Assembly (NCBI GenBank): GCA_046296295.1
Contig: JBKBLG010000011.1
Location: forward strand, 1 to 64,000
Direction: 5' to 3'
DNA from: UBA10646 sp046296295
Lineage (GTDB): Bacteria > Bacteroidota > Bacteroidia > Chitinophagales > Chitinophagaceae
Length of the DNA stretch: 64,000 bases
Position 1 is the first letter of the stretch, and each line of letters starts with the position of its first letter. Under the pieces are notes generated by a model. The model was not told the origin of the DNA. It was given only the letters and a program-made list of their open reading frames with translations, and did no database searches. The position numbers and the translations under genes were made by a program. Positions 26,632 through 36,393 of the stretch are shown here, piece after piece.

Positions 26632-26645
26632 TTTTACCGTAAGGT
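26632..26645 (+). repeat. Window motif upstream of panD
   Basis: TTTTACCGTAAGGT in the gap between divergent panD and the reductase gene. Confidence 0.85.
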
Positions 26646-26687
26646 GTAAAACACCTTGTTTTTTCGTTTGTAGCAACTGTTAAGGGT

Positions 26688-26699
26688 ACTTGCGTAAAT
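26688..26699 (-). repeat. ACTTGCGTAAAT variant upstream of reductase gene
   Basis: Short-spaced variant (TTGCGTAA core) 12 bases before the ATG at 26711. Confidence 0.6.
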
Positions 26700-26710
26700 A
26701 CATTTGCAAT

Positions 26711-27430
26711 ATGTTACAACCTTGGTATACAGCTACGTTTATTGCAATTGAAGCAGTGAACTTACATGTGAAACGCTTTTGGCTTCGGGTAGATGGTATT
26801 GAAGTTTTTGATTTTGTGCCCGGGCAATTTGTGACACTTGACCTCCCCATTAGCGAAAAGCGTAATCAACGCTGGCGTAGCTACAGCATTGCGAGTGTGC
26901 CTAAAGGTACTAATATTATTGAGTTGATAATTGTACAGCTACCCGATGGTAAGGGTACGAATTACCTTTTTAATGAAGTTAAAGTGGGCGTGCAGGTGCA
27001 ACTTCGTGGTCCTTTAGGTGCTTTTGTATTACCTAAAGATTTAAGCGTTCCGCACTATTTTATTTGTACTGGTACCGGTGTGGCTCCCTTTAGAAGCATG
27101 CTACAACATATTTACGAACAACACCTGCCACACAGCGATTTGCATTTGGTTTTTGGTTGTCGTACTGAAAACGATATACTTTACCGAGCCGAGTTTGAGG
27201 CGTTGCAGCAACAACTGCCACGCTTTCATTACCATGTAGCATTGTCAAGAGCAGCGGTAGCGGGTTGCACACAAGGTTATGTACACGAGGTTTATGAGCC
27301 GATGGTTGCTGCTAAGCCTGAAGCTCAGTTTTATTTGTGTGGCTGGCAAAAAATGATTGACGATGCAGTTGCCCGGCTAATAAAAAAGGGTTATAGCCAA
27401 AAAGAAATTCACTACGAGTTATATGGTTAG
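26711..27430 (+). CDS. Ferredoxin-NADP reductase-like FAD/NAD(P)-binding oxidoreductase
   Basis: 239 residues from ATG 26711; an upstream TTG start at 26690 would add seven residues and lies in a motif variant. The FAD-binding site is RWRSYSIAS (RxYS type, about residues 58-66). The pyridine-nucleotide site is FICTGTGVAPFRSM (about 118-131), and FYLCGWQKMIDDA lies near the C-terminus. It therefore passes electrons between NAD(P)H and a ferredoxin, flavodoxin or similar partner. The gene overlaps the end of the convergent ABC ATPase gene by 12 bases. Confidence 0.85.
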   Translation: MLQPWYTATFIAIEAVNLHVKRFWLRVDGIEVFDFVPGQFVTLDLPISEKRNQRWRSYSIASVPKGTNIIELIIVQLPDGKGTNYLFNEVKVGVQVQLRGPLGAFVLPKDLSVPHYFICTGTGVAPFRSMLQHIYEQHLPHSDLHLVFGCRTENDILYRAEFEALQQQLPRFHYHVALSRAAVAGCTQGYVHEVYEPMVAAKPEAQFYLCGWQKMIDDAVARLIKKGYSQKEIHYELYG

Positions 27431-28189
27431 TATTTCCGAATTGAACCATTCATATAAGTTGTTTAGTGTGAGATGCTGTTTTTCAGTAGCATTAACATCG
27501 TGTACAATACTACCTTCAGACATGTGTATGAGCCTATTGCCATAAGTGATAGCATCTTTCAAATGGTGTGTAATGAGTATGGCTGTAAGTTGATGTGTAG
27601 TAATCAACTGTTGTGCTGTTTGCATTACGATCGAGGCGCTTTTAGGGTCGAGTGCGGCCGTTGGTTCATCTAGTAGTAGTACTTGGGCATCGTCTATTAC
27701 ACTCATTAATAGGGTAAGTGCTTGTCGCTGACCGCCACTTAACGTGCCCATAGGTTGTTCTATTTTATTCTCTAAACCCATATTAAGGGTTGCAATACGG
27801 TCTTTCACCATTTGCCGAAAGGCGTTATCAATACCTAATCGTAGCGTTTTGGGTTGCGTACGTAAGGCAGCGAGTCTGAAGTTGTCGATAATGCTCAACG
27901 TTGGTGCCGTTCCACTCAAAGGATTTTGAAATACCCTTGCCACCCATCGGCTACGTTTGTGTTCAGGCAGTTTGGTAACATCGGTATCGCCAAACTTAAT
28001 GGTACCGCTCGTGGCAGTGGTGGTGCCTGCAATGGCGTTGAGTAAGGTGCTTTTGCCGCAACCATTCGGGCCTACAATACATATGAAGTCTTTACTGGCA
28101 ATATTTATATTAATGCCACGCAGGGCTCGAACTTCATTGGCTTCACCTGCGTTAAAAGTTTTCGTTAATTGTTGTATGTGGATGTGCAT
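27419..28189 (-). CDS. ABC transporter ATP-binding protein, COG1101 (TrpZ-like) type
   Basis: 256-residue ATPase. Walker A is GPNGCGKST (about residues 40-48), the signature is LSGGQRQALTLLM (about 150) and Walker B is VLLLDEPTAALDP. The conserved NEVRALRGI, DVTKLPEHKRSRWVARVFQNPLSGTAP (in two parts here) and the C-terminal YEWF match the ATPase that works with ABC_sub_bind proteins for tryptophan, tyrosine or similar uptake. The expected substrate-binding protein and permease are not adjacent: the neighbours are a divergent TonB receptor and a convergent reductase. Confidence 0.85.
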   Translation of the reverse strand: MHIHIQQLTKTFNAGEANEVRALRGININIASKDFICIVGPNGCGKSTLLNAIAGTTTATSGTIKFGDTDVTKLPEHKRSRWVARVFQNPLSGTAPTLSIIDNFRLAALRTQPKTLRLGIDNAFRQMVKDRIATLNMGLENKIEQPMGTLSGGQRQALTLLMSVIDDAQVLLLDEPTAALDPKSASIVMQTAQQLITTHQLTAILITHHLKDAITYGNRLIHMSEGSIVHDVNATEKQHLTLNNLYEWFNSEILTI

Positions 28190-28202
28190 GATGTATGAAC
28201 GG

Positions 28203-28217
28203 TTTTACCGAAAGGTT
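28203..28217 (+). repeat. Near-copy of the window motif between ABC ATPase and TonB receptor
   Basis: TTTTACCGAAAGGT, one mismatch from the core, in the 76-base divergent gap. Confidence 0.4.
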
Positions 28218-28265
28218 ATCATTAACGACCTTTGCGGCGAATTTCTGAAACCTTAAACAACACTT

Positions 28266-30656
28266 GTGATTAATTTTAAAACATATCAATTGCCACAAAG
28301 TTGGCTGATAGCAATAATCGTTTTTATCGTATGTAATTACCTTACGGTAAATGCTAACGCACAAGACAAATTCACTATAAATGGTTATGTGAAAGATAGC
28401 TTAAGTGGCGAAACTTTAATAGGTGCTAACCTCACTATTGCAGGTGAAAGTACCGGTACGCAAACTAACCAATTCGGTTTTTTTAGTATTACCCTTAAAA
28501 AGGGCAATTACGATTTGCTAGTAAATTACGTAGGTTATGGTAGCAGATTAGTATCTATTAATCCTGCAACCACCAAACTAGAAATTTTGTTAGTGCCTGC
28601 CCATGCCACTACTGAAAATGTGGTGGTTACTACGCGTAAGCGTGAAAGCAATATCAAAGCAGCACAAATGGGTAAGGTAGAGTTGGGGATTGATCGTATT
28701 AAAGAAGTGCCTGTAATTTTTGGTGAAGTTGATATTCTTAAAACGTTACAGCTTATGCCCGGCGTTCGAAACGCCGGAGAAGGTAACGCAGGCTTTTATG
28801 TACGTGGTGGTGGTCCTGATCAGAATTTGATTTTGTTAGATGATGCAGTGGTGTATAACACAGGTCATTTATTCGGTTTTTTTAGTGTGTTTAATGCCGA
28901 TGCTATTAAAAATGTAAGCTTAATTAAAGGTGGCATGCCTGCACAGTATGGAGGGCGCTTGAGTAGCGTAGTAGATGTTGCTATGAAAGAGGGTAATCTT
29001 AATAAAACAGAGGTTGATGCCGGTATAGGGTTAATTGCAAGTCGCTTGAGTATTCAAGGCCCCCTGAAAAAGCAAAAAGCTAGTTATATGATTTCGGCTC
29101 GTAGAACATATATAGATGTGTTAGCAAAACCTTTTATCCCAAAAAGTAGCGAGTTTTATGGTAGCGGCTATTATTTCTACGATTTGAATGCCAAAATGAA
29201 CTGGATTGTTGGTCCGAAAGATCGTATTTACGTAAGTGGGTACTTTGGTAGAGATGTATTTGATTTTAAAAATGCTAAGCAAAGTTTTCAAGTGAATGTG
29301 CCTTGGGGTAATAGTACTGCTACTGTACGTTGGAACCACGTATTTAATAAAAAGTTGTTTAATAACTTAACCTTAGTATACAACGATTATAAGTTTCAAT
29401 TCACTGGTATTCAAAACGATTTCAAGTTTAAATTAAGTAGTGGTATTAGAGATTGGACTGCCAAAACCGATTTCGATTGGTATGCAAGTCCGCAACACAA
29501 ATTGAAGTTTGGAGGTGTTTTTACCTATCATACCTTTTTCCCAAACATAACGAGTGGTAGCCAAGATACTGTTCAGTTCAACCCTTTAAACACCAATAAC
29601 AAGTATGCATTAGAATACGGTGTTTATGCACAAGAAGATTGGGAAGTAAGTAAAAAAATTAAGCTCAATTATGGCTTGCGTTATAGTGTTTTTCAGCAAG
29701 TTGGGCGTTATACCCATTATAAAAACGATGCTAATGGTAATAGAGTAGATAGCACGGTGTATGGTAGAGGACAAACAGTGAAAACTTATGGTGGGCTAGA
29801 GCCTAGAGTAACATTGCGATACGCTATTAACGATGTTAGTAGTATTAAAGCAGCAGTAACACGTAATCTGCAGTTCATACACTTGGTGAGCAATGCAGGT
29901 ACAACATTGCCAACCGATTTATGGGTGCCTAGTACGTTAAGAGTACAACCACAAATGTCGTGGCAGTATGCCATAGGTTATTTTAGAAATTTCAAAAATA
30001 ATATGTTTGAAACGAGTGTAGAGTTGTATTACAAAAGCATGAATAATCAAATTGAATATCGAGAAGGTTATACACCAAGTTTACGTGATCCGGAAGAAGA
30101 GTTCGTTTTTGGTAAAGGGTGGAGCTACGGAGCAGAGTTTTTTGTAAATAAAATTAAAGGCCGCTTAACGGGTTGGGTAGGTTATACATTAAGCTATACT
30201 TGGCGCCGCTTTCCCGATTTAAATTTTGGAGAAAAGTACCCCAGTAAGTTCGATCGCCGACACGATGCAAGCCTCGTTGCTAATTATGCCCTTACGGGTA
30301 AATGGAAGTTAGGAGCCGTATTTGTATATGGTACAGGTAATGCTATTAGCCTGCCAGAAAGATTTTATTTTCAGGAAGGTGTGTTAACACAAGAATATAG
30401 CCGTATCAATGCCAATAGAATGCGTTCTTATCATCGTTTAGATGTTTCGGCTACATATACACCGAAGTCTAAAAAAGAACGTAAGTACAAAGCTAGTTGG
30501 GTGTTCAGTATTTACAACTTATACAGCCGTCAAAACCCATATTTTTATTACTTTGATCAAGAGGGTAACCCTGTTAACGGAACATTAAAAGTACAAGCAA
30601 AACAAGTGAGTTTGTTTCCGGTGATACCATCGGTAACGTATAACGTTAAATGGTAA
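28266..30656 (+). CDS. TonB-dependent receptor with carboxypeptidase-regulatory-like domain
   Basis: 796 residues from a GTG start, the only plausible start before the signal peptide (SWLIAIIVFIVCNYL, ending ANAQ). A regulatory-like domain (about 35-120, FTINGYVKDSLSGETLIGAN), a plug (VPVIFGEVDILKTLQLMPGV and GGGPDQNLILLDDA, about 150-260) and a 22-strand-type barrel ending in VTYNVKW follow. The lone receptor, without a SusD partner, suggests uptake of a siderophore, vitamin or peptide rather than glycans. A motif copy lies within the signal peptide region (28340-28352, read LTVN) and variants at 29226-29237 and 30290-30303. Confidence 0.88.
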   Translation: MINFKTYQLPQSWLIAIIVFIVCNYLTVNANAQDKFTINGYVKDSLSGETLIGANLTIAGESTGTQTNQFGFFSITLKKGNYDLLVNYVGYGSRLVSINPATTKLEILLVPAHATTENVVVTTRKRESNIKAAQMGKVELGIDRIKEVPVIFGEVDILKTLQLMPGVRNAGEGNAGFYVRGGGPDQNLILLDDAVVYNTGHLFGFFSVFNADAIKNVSLIKGGMPAQYGGRLSSVVDVAMKEGNLNKTEVDAGIGLIASRLSIQGPLKKQKASYMISARRTYIDVLAKPFIPKSSEFYGSGYYFYDLNAKMNWIVGPKDRIYVSGYFGRDVFDFKNAKQSFQVNVPWGNSTATVRWNHVFNKKLFNNLTLVYNDYKFQFTGIQNDFKFKLSSGIRDWTAKTDFDWYASPQHKLKFGGVFTYHTFFPNITSGSQDTVQFNPLNTNNKYALEYGVYAQEDWEVSKKIKLNYGLRYSVFQQVGRYTHYKNDANGNRVDSTVYGRGQTVKTYGGLEPRVTLRYAINDVSSIKAAVTRNLQFIHLVSNAGTTLPTDLWVPSTLRVQPQMSWQYAIGYFRNFKNNMFETSVELYYKSMNNQIEYREGYTPSLRDPEEEFVFGKGWSYGAEFFVNKIKGRLTGWVGYTLSYTWRRFPDLNFGEKYPSKFDRRHDASLVANYALTGKWKLGAVFVYGTGNAISLPERFYFQEGVLTQEYSRINANRMRSYHRLDVSATYTPKSKKERKYKASWVFSIYNLYSRQNPYFYYFDQEGNPVNGTLKVQAKQVSLFPVIPSVTYNVKW

Positions 30657-30676
30657 TTTTTGAATGCAAAAAATTC

Positions 30677-30704
30677 AAGGTGAACTATGCAGTTCGCCTT
30701 TGTT
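30677..30704. terminator. Probable terminator between convergent TonB receptor and mutS
   Basis: AAGGTGAACT and AGTTCGCCTT form a 10-base stem with one G-U pair, followed by TTGTT on plus. The T-run is weak. Confidence 0.5.
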
Positions 30705-30705
30705 A

Positions 30706-33348
30706 TTAATGTAGTAAATTTTTGATTTCATTGAGTTTCATTAAGGCTTCAACAGGCGTAAGTCTATTGATATCAATTCGCTCAAGCATAGTTCGCATTT
30801 TTTGAAATGTTTCGCTATGGGCATCAAATATGCTCAATTGCATTTGCGGCTGTGCTGCCTTTTGTAGAGCAGGCAATAGGTTGGTGGTAGTTGGTGCGTT
30901 TTCATTTGCCGTAAGGCTATCGTTAGTATGCTCGCCACGTTGTGCTTCTAACAAGGCAAGTACTTCGTTAGCACGTTGTATCAACGAGGGCGGCATTCCG
31001 GCCATACGTGCAACATGAATACCAAAACTATGCTTACTGCCACCAGGGGCCAACTTGCGTAAAAAAATGATTTTATTGCCAATTTCTTTATTGGTAACGT
31101 GATAGTTTTTAACCCTTGGTAACAAATCTTCAAGTGTGTTTAATTCGTGATAATGCGTAGCAAACAATGTTTTAGGTGCCATAGCCGATTGATGCAAAAA
31201 CTCTACAATGCTCCAAGCAATTGAAATGCCATCGTAAGTGCTAGTGCCACGCCCAATTTCATCTAATAAAATCAAACTACGTTTGCTAATGTTATTAATG
31301 ATGCTTGCTGTTTCATTCATTTCAACCATAAAGGTACTTTCGCCACCACTCAAATTATCGCTGGCACCAACGCGGGTGAAAATTTTATCCGTCAATGGAA
31401 TGCTTGCTTTAGTGGCAGGAACAAAGCTGCCCATGTGTGCCATAAGGGTTACCAAAGCAGTTTGACGTAAGATGGCACTCTTACCACTCATGTTAGGGCC
31501 GGTGAGAATAATAATTTGTTGTGCTTCGTTAGAAAGATGAATGTTGTTACTGATATAAGATTCGCCTGGTGGCAAATGGCGCTCAATTACAGGATGCCTA
31601 CATGCTTCTAAGTCGAGTGCTAAGCCATCGTGTACGGAGGGCTGGCAATAGTTGAAACGGATTGCATTATCGGCGAAAGTGGTAATGCAATCGATTGTTG
31701 CAAGTACTTGTGCATTTAGCTGAATGGCTGCTAAATAATCTTGTAGTGCTAATACTAAGGTTTCAAAAAGTTGTGCCTCAATAGCTAGTATTTTTTCTTC
31801 GGCACCTGTTATTTTTTCTTCATACGATTTTAGTTCTGGTGTAATGTAGCGTTCTGCATTAGCAAGTGTTTGCTTGCGAATCCAGTTGTCCGGAACTTTG
31901 TTTTTATGGCTGTTGGTTACTTCTAAATAGTAGCCAAACACATTGTTGAATCCAATCTTCAAACTAGTGATACCGGTTGCATCGGCCTCGCGTTGTTGCA
32001 TGGTAAGAAGGTAGTCTTTACCACCGGTGGCTATTTGCCGTAAGGTGTCTAATTCTTCATGCACACCGGCTTTTATAACATCACCTTTTTGAATTGCAAT
32101 GGGAGGGTTTTCGTGCAGTTGTGCAATGATTTGGTTGGCAATGGCATTGCATGGATTCAGGTTATCGCCAAGTCGTTGTAAATAGGTATTGCTTGCATTG
32201 CTGCAAATATTTTTTATGATGGCTATTTGTTCTAATGCTCTACTTAATTGCAATACCTCTCTTGGATTGATTTTTTTAGTTGGCACTTTGCTGGCCAAGC
32301 GTTCAATATCGCCACATGCTTTAATAGCTTGCTGTAGTAAATGCCGTTCGTTAGTGGTATTAATGAAGTATTGAACGGCACCTAAACGTTCTTGAATTTT
32401 CGCAAGCTGCTTGAGCGGTAATACGAGCCATCGGCGAAGCATACGAGCTCCCATAGGGCTTACCGTATTATCCATCACTTGAAGTAAACTGTGCCCGTCG
32501 GTTGCGCCATTACCTAAAAGTTCTAAGTTTCTGATGGTGAATCTGTCCATCCATAGGTAGTCGTCTTGTTCAATACGTTGGAGGGTAGTAATGTGTTGCA
32601 GATTGGGGTGCTCAGTATCTTTCAAATAATGCAAAATAGCGCCTGCTGCAATCAGGCCCACTTTCATGTTATCTACACCAAAGCCTTTAAGGCTGTGGGT
32701 TTGAAAATGTTTTAATAAGCTTTCGTTAGCATAGGCTTCATCGAATACCCAACTATCTAAAGCATAAGTATAGAATTTAACGCCAAACCATTCTTTGAAT
32801 TGCTTCTGATAATTTCTTTGGAAAATGACCTCGGCAGGTTTCAGACTTTGCAAAAGTTTATCGGCATACTCCTGATTGCCTTGTGCAACAAAGAACTCGC
32901 CTGTAGAGATGTCTAAAAAAGCTAGCCCAAGTGTATTTTCTTCAAAATGTACAGCTGCTAAAAAGTTGTTGGTATTATGTTCCAGTAATTTATCGTTGGT
33001 GGCAATACCTGGTGTAAGCATTTCAGTAACACCACGTTTTACAATGCCTTTCGCTTGTTTTGGATCTTCTAATTGATCACAAATAGCAACGCGATAGCCT
33101 GCTTTTACAAGTTTGTGCAAGTATGTGTCTAGGGCATGATGTGGAAATCCGGCAAGTTCACTACTACTTGCGGCACCATTGTTGCGCTTCGTAAGGGTGA
33201 TACCTAATACTTGACTAGCAGTAATAGCATCTTGTCCGAAAGTTTCATAAAAATCGCCTACCCGAAACAGCAGTACTGCATCGGGGTATTTTTGTTTAAT
33301 GGCCTTGTGCTGTTGCATTAAAGGCGTTTCGGCTGCCGCTTTTGCCAT
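30706..33348 (-). CDS. mutS: DNA mismatch repair protein MutS
   Basis: Recognises mismatches and starts methyl-independent repair. 880 residues from ATG 33348 (MAKAAAETPLMQQH); an ATG three codons upstream is possible. The mismatch-binding Phe-X-Glu is in GDFYETF (about residue 35), Walker A is GPNMSGKSA (about 618), Walker B is ILLDEIGRGTSTYDG (about 695) and THYHEL follows. Two ATTTGCCGTAAGG copies lie inside (30904-30917 as LTANE, 32033-32046 as LRQIA). Confidence 0.97.
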   Translation of the reverse strand: MAKAAAETPLMQQHKAIKQKYPDAVLLFRVGDFYETFGQDAITASQVLGITLTKRNNGAASSSELAGFPHHALDTYLHKLVKAGYRVAICDQLEDPKQAKGIVKRGVTEMLTPGIATNDKLLEHNTNNFLAAVHFEENTLGLAFLDISTGEFFVAQGNQEYADKLLQSLKPAEVIFQRNYQKQFKEWFGVKFYTYALDSWVFDEAYANESLLKHFQTHSLKGFGVDNMKVGLIAAGAILHYLKDTEHPNLQHITTLQRIEQDDYLWMDRFTIRNLELLGNGATDGHSLLQVMDNTVSPMGARMLRRWLVLPLKQLAKIQERLGAVQYFINTTNERHLLQQAIKACGDIERLASKVPTKKINPREVLQLSRALEQIAIIKNICSNASNTYLQRLGDNLNPCNAIANQIIAQLHENPPIAIQKGDVIKAGVHEELDTLRQIATGGKDYLLTMQQREADATGITSLKIGFNNVFGYYLEVTNSHKNKVPDNWIRKQTLANAERYITPELKSYEEKITGAEEKILAIEAQLFETLVLALQDYLAAIQLNAQVLATIDCITTFADNAIRFNYCQPSVHDGLALDLEACRHPVIERHLPPGESYISNNIHLSNEAQQIIILTGPNMSGKSAILRQTALVTLMAHMGSFVPATKASIPLTDKIFTRVGASDNLSGGESTFMVEMNETASIINNISKRSLILLDEIGRGTSTYDGISIAWSIVEFLHQSAMAPKTLFATHYHELNTLEDLLPRVKNYHVTNKEIGNKIIFLRKLAPGGSKHSFGIHVARMAGMPPSLIQRANEVLALLEAQRGEHTNDSLTANENAPTTTNLLPALQKAAQPQMQLSIFDAHSETFQKMRTMLERIDINRLTPVEALMKLNEIKNLLH

Positions 33349-33425
33349 AGTTGGCAAATATAAAAGCCTTGTGCCACTGATGCGCAGGCTTCTTAGAATG
33401 TGGAAATGTGTTGAATTACTATACT

Positions 33426-33438
33426 ACTTACGTAAATG
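33426..33438. repeat. ACTTACGTAAATG variant upstream of the formimidoylglutamase-like gene
   Basis: Contains the palindrome TTACGTAA, in the divergent gap between mutS and the next gene. Confidence 0.65.
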
Positions 33439-33498
33439 AACTACTTGTATCATTAATGTTGCCATGTTATGCTTACATTTAGCTTTCAACCAACGATT

Positions 33499-34548
33499 AT
33501 GCACTATTTCAAAGCCTATACAAAAGCCGATATTTTATCGTACACACAAATTCGACGTTTTGAAACGAAATTGGGTGAATGTGTAGAAGTACTGAGTGAC
33601 CCTCAACAAATTGAAGCTTCTATTGCCGCTAGTAATGCCTTATTTGTGTTAATTGGAGTGCCAGAAGATATTGGCGTGAAGGGTAATTGTGGTATTGGAG
33701 GTGCAGACACAGTTTGGGTGCCATTTTTGAAGAGTTTTTTAAATATTCAGAGCAATGATTTTTTAGGGGGCGATAACATTCTTCTGGCCGGTCATTTCGA
33801 TTTTAGTGCTTTAAATAGTGTTATTGAGGTGAATGCTAAAACGGTAGAAGAAAAAATAGAAGCTTATCGCCATGCAGTTCATACCATTGATGAGGCTTTA
33901 GAGCCTATGATAAAATTGATTTGTCAGTATAAAAAAATACCCATTATTATAGGCGGCGGGCACAACAATGCTTATCCATGTATTAAAGGTGCTGCTAAAG
34001 GCTTACATAAAGCAGGTGTTATTCCATTAGCTCAAATTAATGCGATTAATTTAGATGCTCATGCCGATTATAGGCCTGCTGAAGGTCGGCACAGTGGTAA
34101 CCCATTTCGATATGCAGACGATGATGGATATTTACAGAAATACTGCGTGGTAGGCCTGCATGAAAACTACATTCCTCAGAATAGTTGGTTAGATATCGTT
34201 AATAATCCCTTTTTTGATTGTATTACTTTCGAAGATATTTTCTTGCATGGTAAGCGTAGCTTTATACAAGCTATAGAGCATGCGGTTGGCTTCACTTCCG
34301 ATACTTATTGTGGTATAGAGTTAGATGCTGATAGTATACAAAACACGCTAAGCAGTGCTGTTAGCCCTGTGGGTGTGCTACCCAATCATGCCAGACAGTA
34401 CATTCACTATGCCGCCAGTACGGCAAAAGTGGCCTATTTGCATATTGCCGAGGCTGCTGCACAATTGGTAGATAGCCGCAGAAACGATTCTATGGGTAAA
34501 CTTTTAAGTTATCTTGTAAGCGACTTTGTAAAAGCATTTGGCAAATAG
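33499..34548 (+). CDS. Formimidoylglutamase-like protein (ureohydrolase/arginase superfamily)
   Basis: Binuclear manganese hydrolase fold, 349 residues from ATG 33499 (MHYFKAYTKADILSY); an ATG at 33469 would add ten residues. Metal-site motifs are GGGHNNAYP (about residue 155), LDAHADYR (about 192) and GIELDADSI (about 273). These are variants of the arginase GGDHS, DAHxD and SxDxD motifs, as in the Bacteroidota formimidoylglutamase group of the histidine degradation pathway. No other hut genes are adjacent, so the substrate is uncertain. Confidence 0.75.
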   Translation: MHYFKAYTKADILSYTQIRRFETKLGECVEVLSDPQQIEASIAASNALFVLIGVPEDIGVKGNCGIGGADTVWVPFLKSFLNIQSNDFLGGDNILLAGHFDFSALNSVIEVNAKTVEEKIEAYRHAVHTIDEALEPMIKLICQYKKIPIIIGGGHNNAYPCIKGAAKGLHKAGVIPLAQINAINLDAHADYRPAEGRHSGNPFRYADDDGYLQKYCVVGLHENYIPQNSWLDIVNNPFFDCITFEDIFLHGKRSFIQAIEHAVGFTSDTYCGIELDADSIQNTLSSAVSPVGVLPNHARQYIHYAASTAKVAYLHIAEAAAQLVDSRRNDSMGKLLSYLVSDFVKAFGK

Positions 34549-34604
34549 TACATTTGTATCACATCATCTGACCCCCTATACATTGCCCACTAACTTCTGT
34601 TCAG

Positions 34605-35576
34605 ATGAAAATGCGATGTTGCATTATAACCATACTCCTATTGAGTGTTTCGATATTATTATCGGCTCAGTACACCATCCCTTATCCTAATAAGAATAAG
34701 CTAGGTAATGCTTTGATTGATATCTTCAACGATGCTTCTAATAATTTTAAGCAAAGCCGCGGCGGAACATTTACCGCAAGGTTACTACCTGCCGGCAAAG
34801 TGTATCGGCTAAAAGTGCATGTGCCCAATGCTATTGAAACTAAAATTATTACCGTTAACAATTCAGTTTTTAAGTATCAGGCAGTATTACATTTTGCTAA
34901 ATGCAGTAGCTATGAAGAAGCTGAGGCTGCTTTTGTAAAAATATCACAGCAAATTACCAGCAGTGTAGGCAAGCGAATGATGGTGCGAACTGCCGATAAT
35001 ACATCCAATGATACAAGTGTTGTGAAAGAACAGCGTATTGGGTATATGCTACCACGCGGTTTCTTTTATTACAACGCTAGCTTGCAATTACAGCGTTTTA
35101 CAGCAAGTACTTGGCTAATTACCTTACGGGTAAATGGTTGGGAACCTGTATTTTATTTCTGGATTCCTAAAAATGATCCATTATCGAGCAATATTTTTTC
35201 GCATAATTTCAGGCGGGTAGTACAACGTTTTGAAGCATCATTAGCCACTAATGATGTACAGCAGCTACTGCCCGGCTTCGATGCTTTGGTTACAAAAGAT
35301 ACTACAGGCAAGCCCATGCTTGTGTTCGAAAAATCATTTGCCGATTTGCCCAATGCAGAATTTGAGTATAGCAATGCTTTGAATAACATTAAAGCTAGCT
35401 TGGGTAGCACTTTTGTGTACCGTTTTAATAAGGTAAGCGTAGGAGAAGTAAGCAGCATTACTTTTGTACGAGATACTGATTTTGATAAGTTGGAACAGCG
35501 CTGTATTGAATTATTGCTCGATAAACAAATTGCTTTTACAGCAACCTATCGTATTCGCATTTTATTTAGGCAATAG
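34605..35576 (+). CDS. Exported protein of unknown function
   Basis: 323 residues, not recognised. A signal peptide (IITILLLSVSILLSAQ) is followed by a mixed alpha/beta sequence. A stretch near the start (GNALIDIFNDASNNF then GGTFTARLL) has a weak echo near the end (SNALNNIKASLGSTFVYRF), which may reflect an old internal duplication. Motif copies are at 34769-34782 (FTAR) and, in the 10-base-spaced form, at 35122-35135. It stands upstream of the DUF4294 gene in the same direction with a TTACGTAA variant between. Confidence 0.55.
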   Translation: MKMRCCIITILLLSVSILLSAQYTIPYPNKNKLGNALIDIFNDASNNFKQSRGGTFTARLLPAGKVYRLKVHVPNAIETKIITVNNSVFKYQAVLHFAKCSSYEEAEAAFVKISQQITSSVGKRMMVRTADNTSNDTSVVKEQRIGYMLPRGFFYYNASLQLQRFTASTWLITLRVNGWEPVFYFWIPKNDPLSSNIFSHNFRRVVQRFEASLATNDVQQLLPGFDALVTKDTTGKPMLVFEKSFADLPNAEFEYSNALNNIKASLGSTFVYRFNKVSVGEVSSITFVRDTDFDKLEQRCIELLLDKQIAFTATYRIRILFRQ

Positions 35577-35581
35577 CCATC

Positions 35582-35593
35582 ATTTACGTAAGT
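35582..35593. repeat. ATTTACGTAAGT variant after stop
   Basis: Palindromic TTACGTAA form 5 bases after the stop of the preceding gene. Confidence 0.65.
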
Positions 35594-35667
35594 ATACTTT
35601 ATAAAATCGCTAACATTGGTACGTATAACTTTACATTCGTTTTGATTGTAACGTGTTTGTACCGCCA

Positions 35668-36288
35668 ATGCTTAAGCTACCATTACATATTATTATTTTA
35701 TTAACATTGGGTGTTGTGGGTACTTACGTAAATACAAACGCACAACCTCCGGGGCCCTACGATACTATTAAGGTGAATGCTTGCATTGAACCCAATGGCG
35801 ATACCATTCCCTGCGGATGGCTAGAGCCTATTTGGGTAGATGGTCATATGAACGAAAAGTGGCGTAAATACCATGCTGAGTGGACGCGACTTCGTAATGC
35901 CATTTATGTAACTTACCCTTATGCTAAAGCTGCCGGAAAAACCATGAACGAAATTAATGCCCAGCTTATTGGTGTTAACGATAAAAAAAAGCGAAAAGCC
36001 ATTATTCAAGCAAAAGAAAAAGAACTTAAAAGCCAGTTTACCGATAAGTTGAAAAACCTATCTGTATATCAAGGCAAGGTACTTATGAAACTTATTTGTA
36101 GAGAAACGGGTAATAATTGTTATGAAATCGTAGATGAGTATAAAGGGCATTTTTCAGCAGTATTCTGGCAAAGCGTTGCTTTTGTATTTGGTAGTAGTTT
36201 AAAACAATCATACAACAGTAGTGGGGCAGACGCTGCTATGGAAGTAATTGTTCAAGATGTTGAACGTATGTACGGTTACAGGCGTTAA
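35668..36288 (+). CDS. DUF4294 family exported protein
   Basis: 206 residues from ATG 35668; a GTG at 35653 would add five. The signal peptide ends near NTNAQPPGP. The conserved block includes CIEPNGDTIPCGWLEPIWV, WTRLRNAIYVTYPYAKAAG and KLICRETGNNCYEI, typical of DUF4294 in Bacteroidota, whose function is not known. Conserved cysteines may form disulphides in the periplasm. A palindromic motif variant (35722-35733) encodes TYVN at the signal-peptide end. Confidence 0.8.
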   Translation: MLKLPLHIIILLTLGVVGTYVNTNAQPPGPYDTIKVNACIEPNGDTIPCGWLEPIWVDGHMNEKWRKYHAEWTRLRNAIYVTYPYAKAAGKTMNEINAQLIGVNDKKKRKAIIQAKEKELKSQFTDKLKNLSVYQGKVLMKLICRETGNNCYEIVDEYKGHFSAVFWQSVAFVFGSSLKQSYNSSGADAAMEVIVQDVERMYGYRR

Positions 36289-36393
36289 TAATTGGTAAAG
36301 CTATTGTTTGGCTCCATTTTTGTGAATTAGTGAAGGTTATAGTATTTAGTAACTATGTATTCCCGATATTCGCAAAAGCTTACAACTGTTAGT

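Noticed and set aside
26584..26676. N-terminally extended panD
   Set aside because: PanD proteins begin MQIEVLKSKIHR; the extension is unrelated and contains a motif copy.
22385..28364. Short antisense reading frames with recurring IYRKV or FYRKV segments
   Set aside because: The shared segment is just the motif ATT TAC CGT AAG GT read in another frame; these frames lie antisense to conserved genes and are shadows.
28266..30656. SusC-type polysaccharide receptor
   Set aside because: No SusD-like lipoprotein or glycoside hydrolase gene is adjacent to this or the other TonB receptors in the window.
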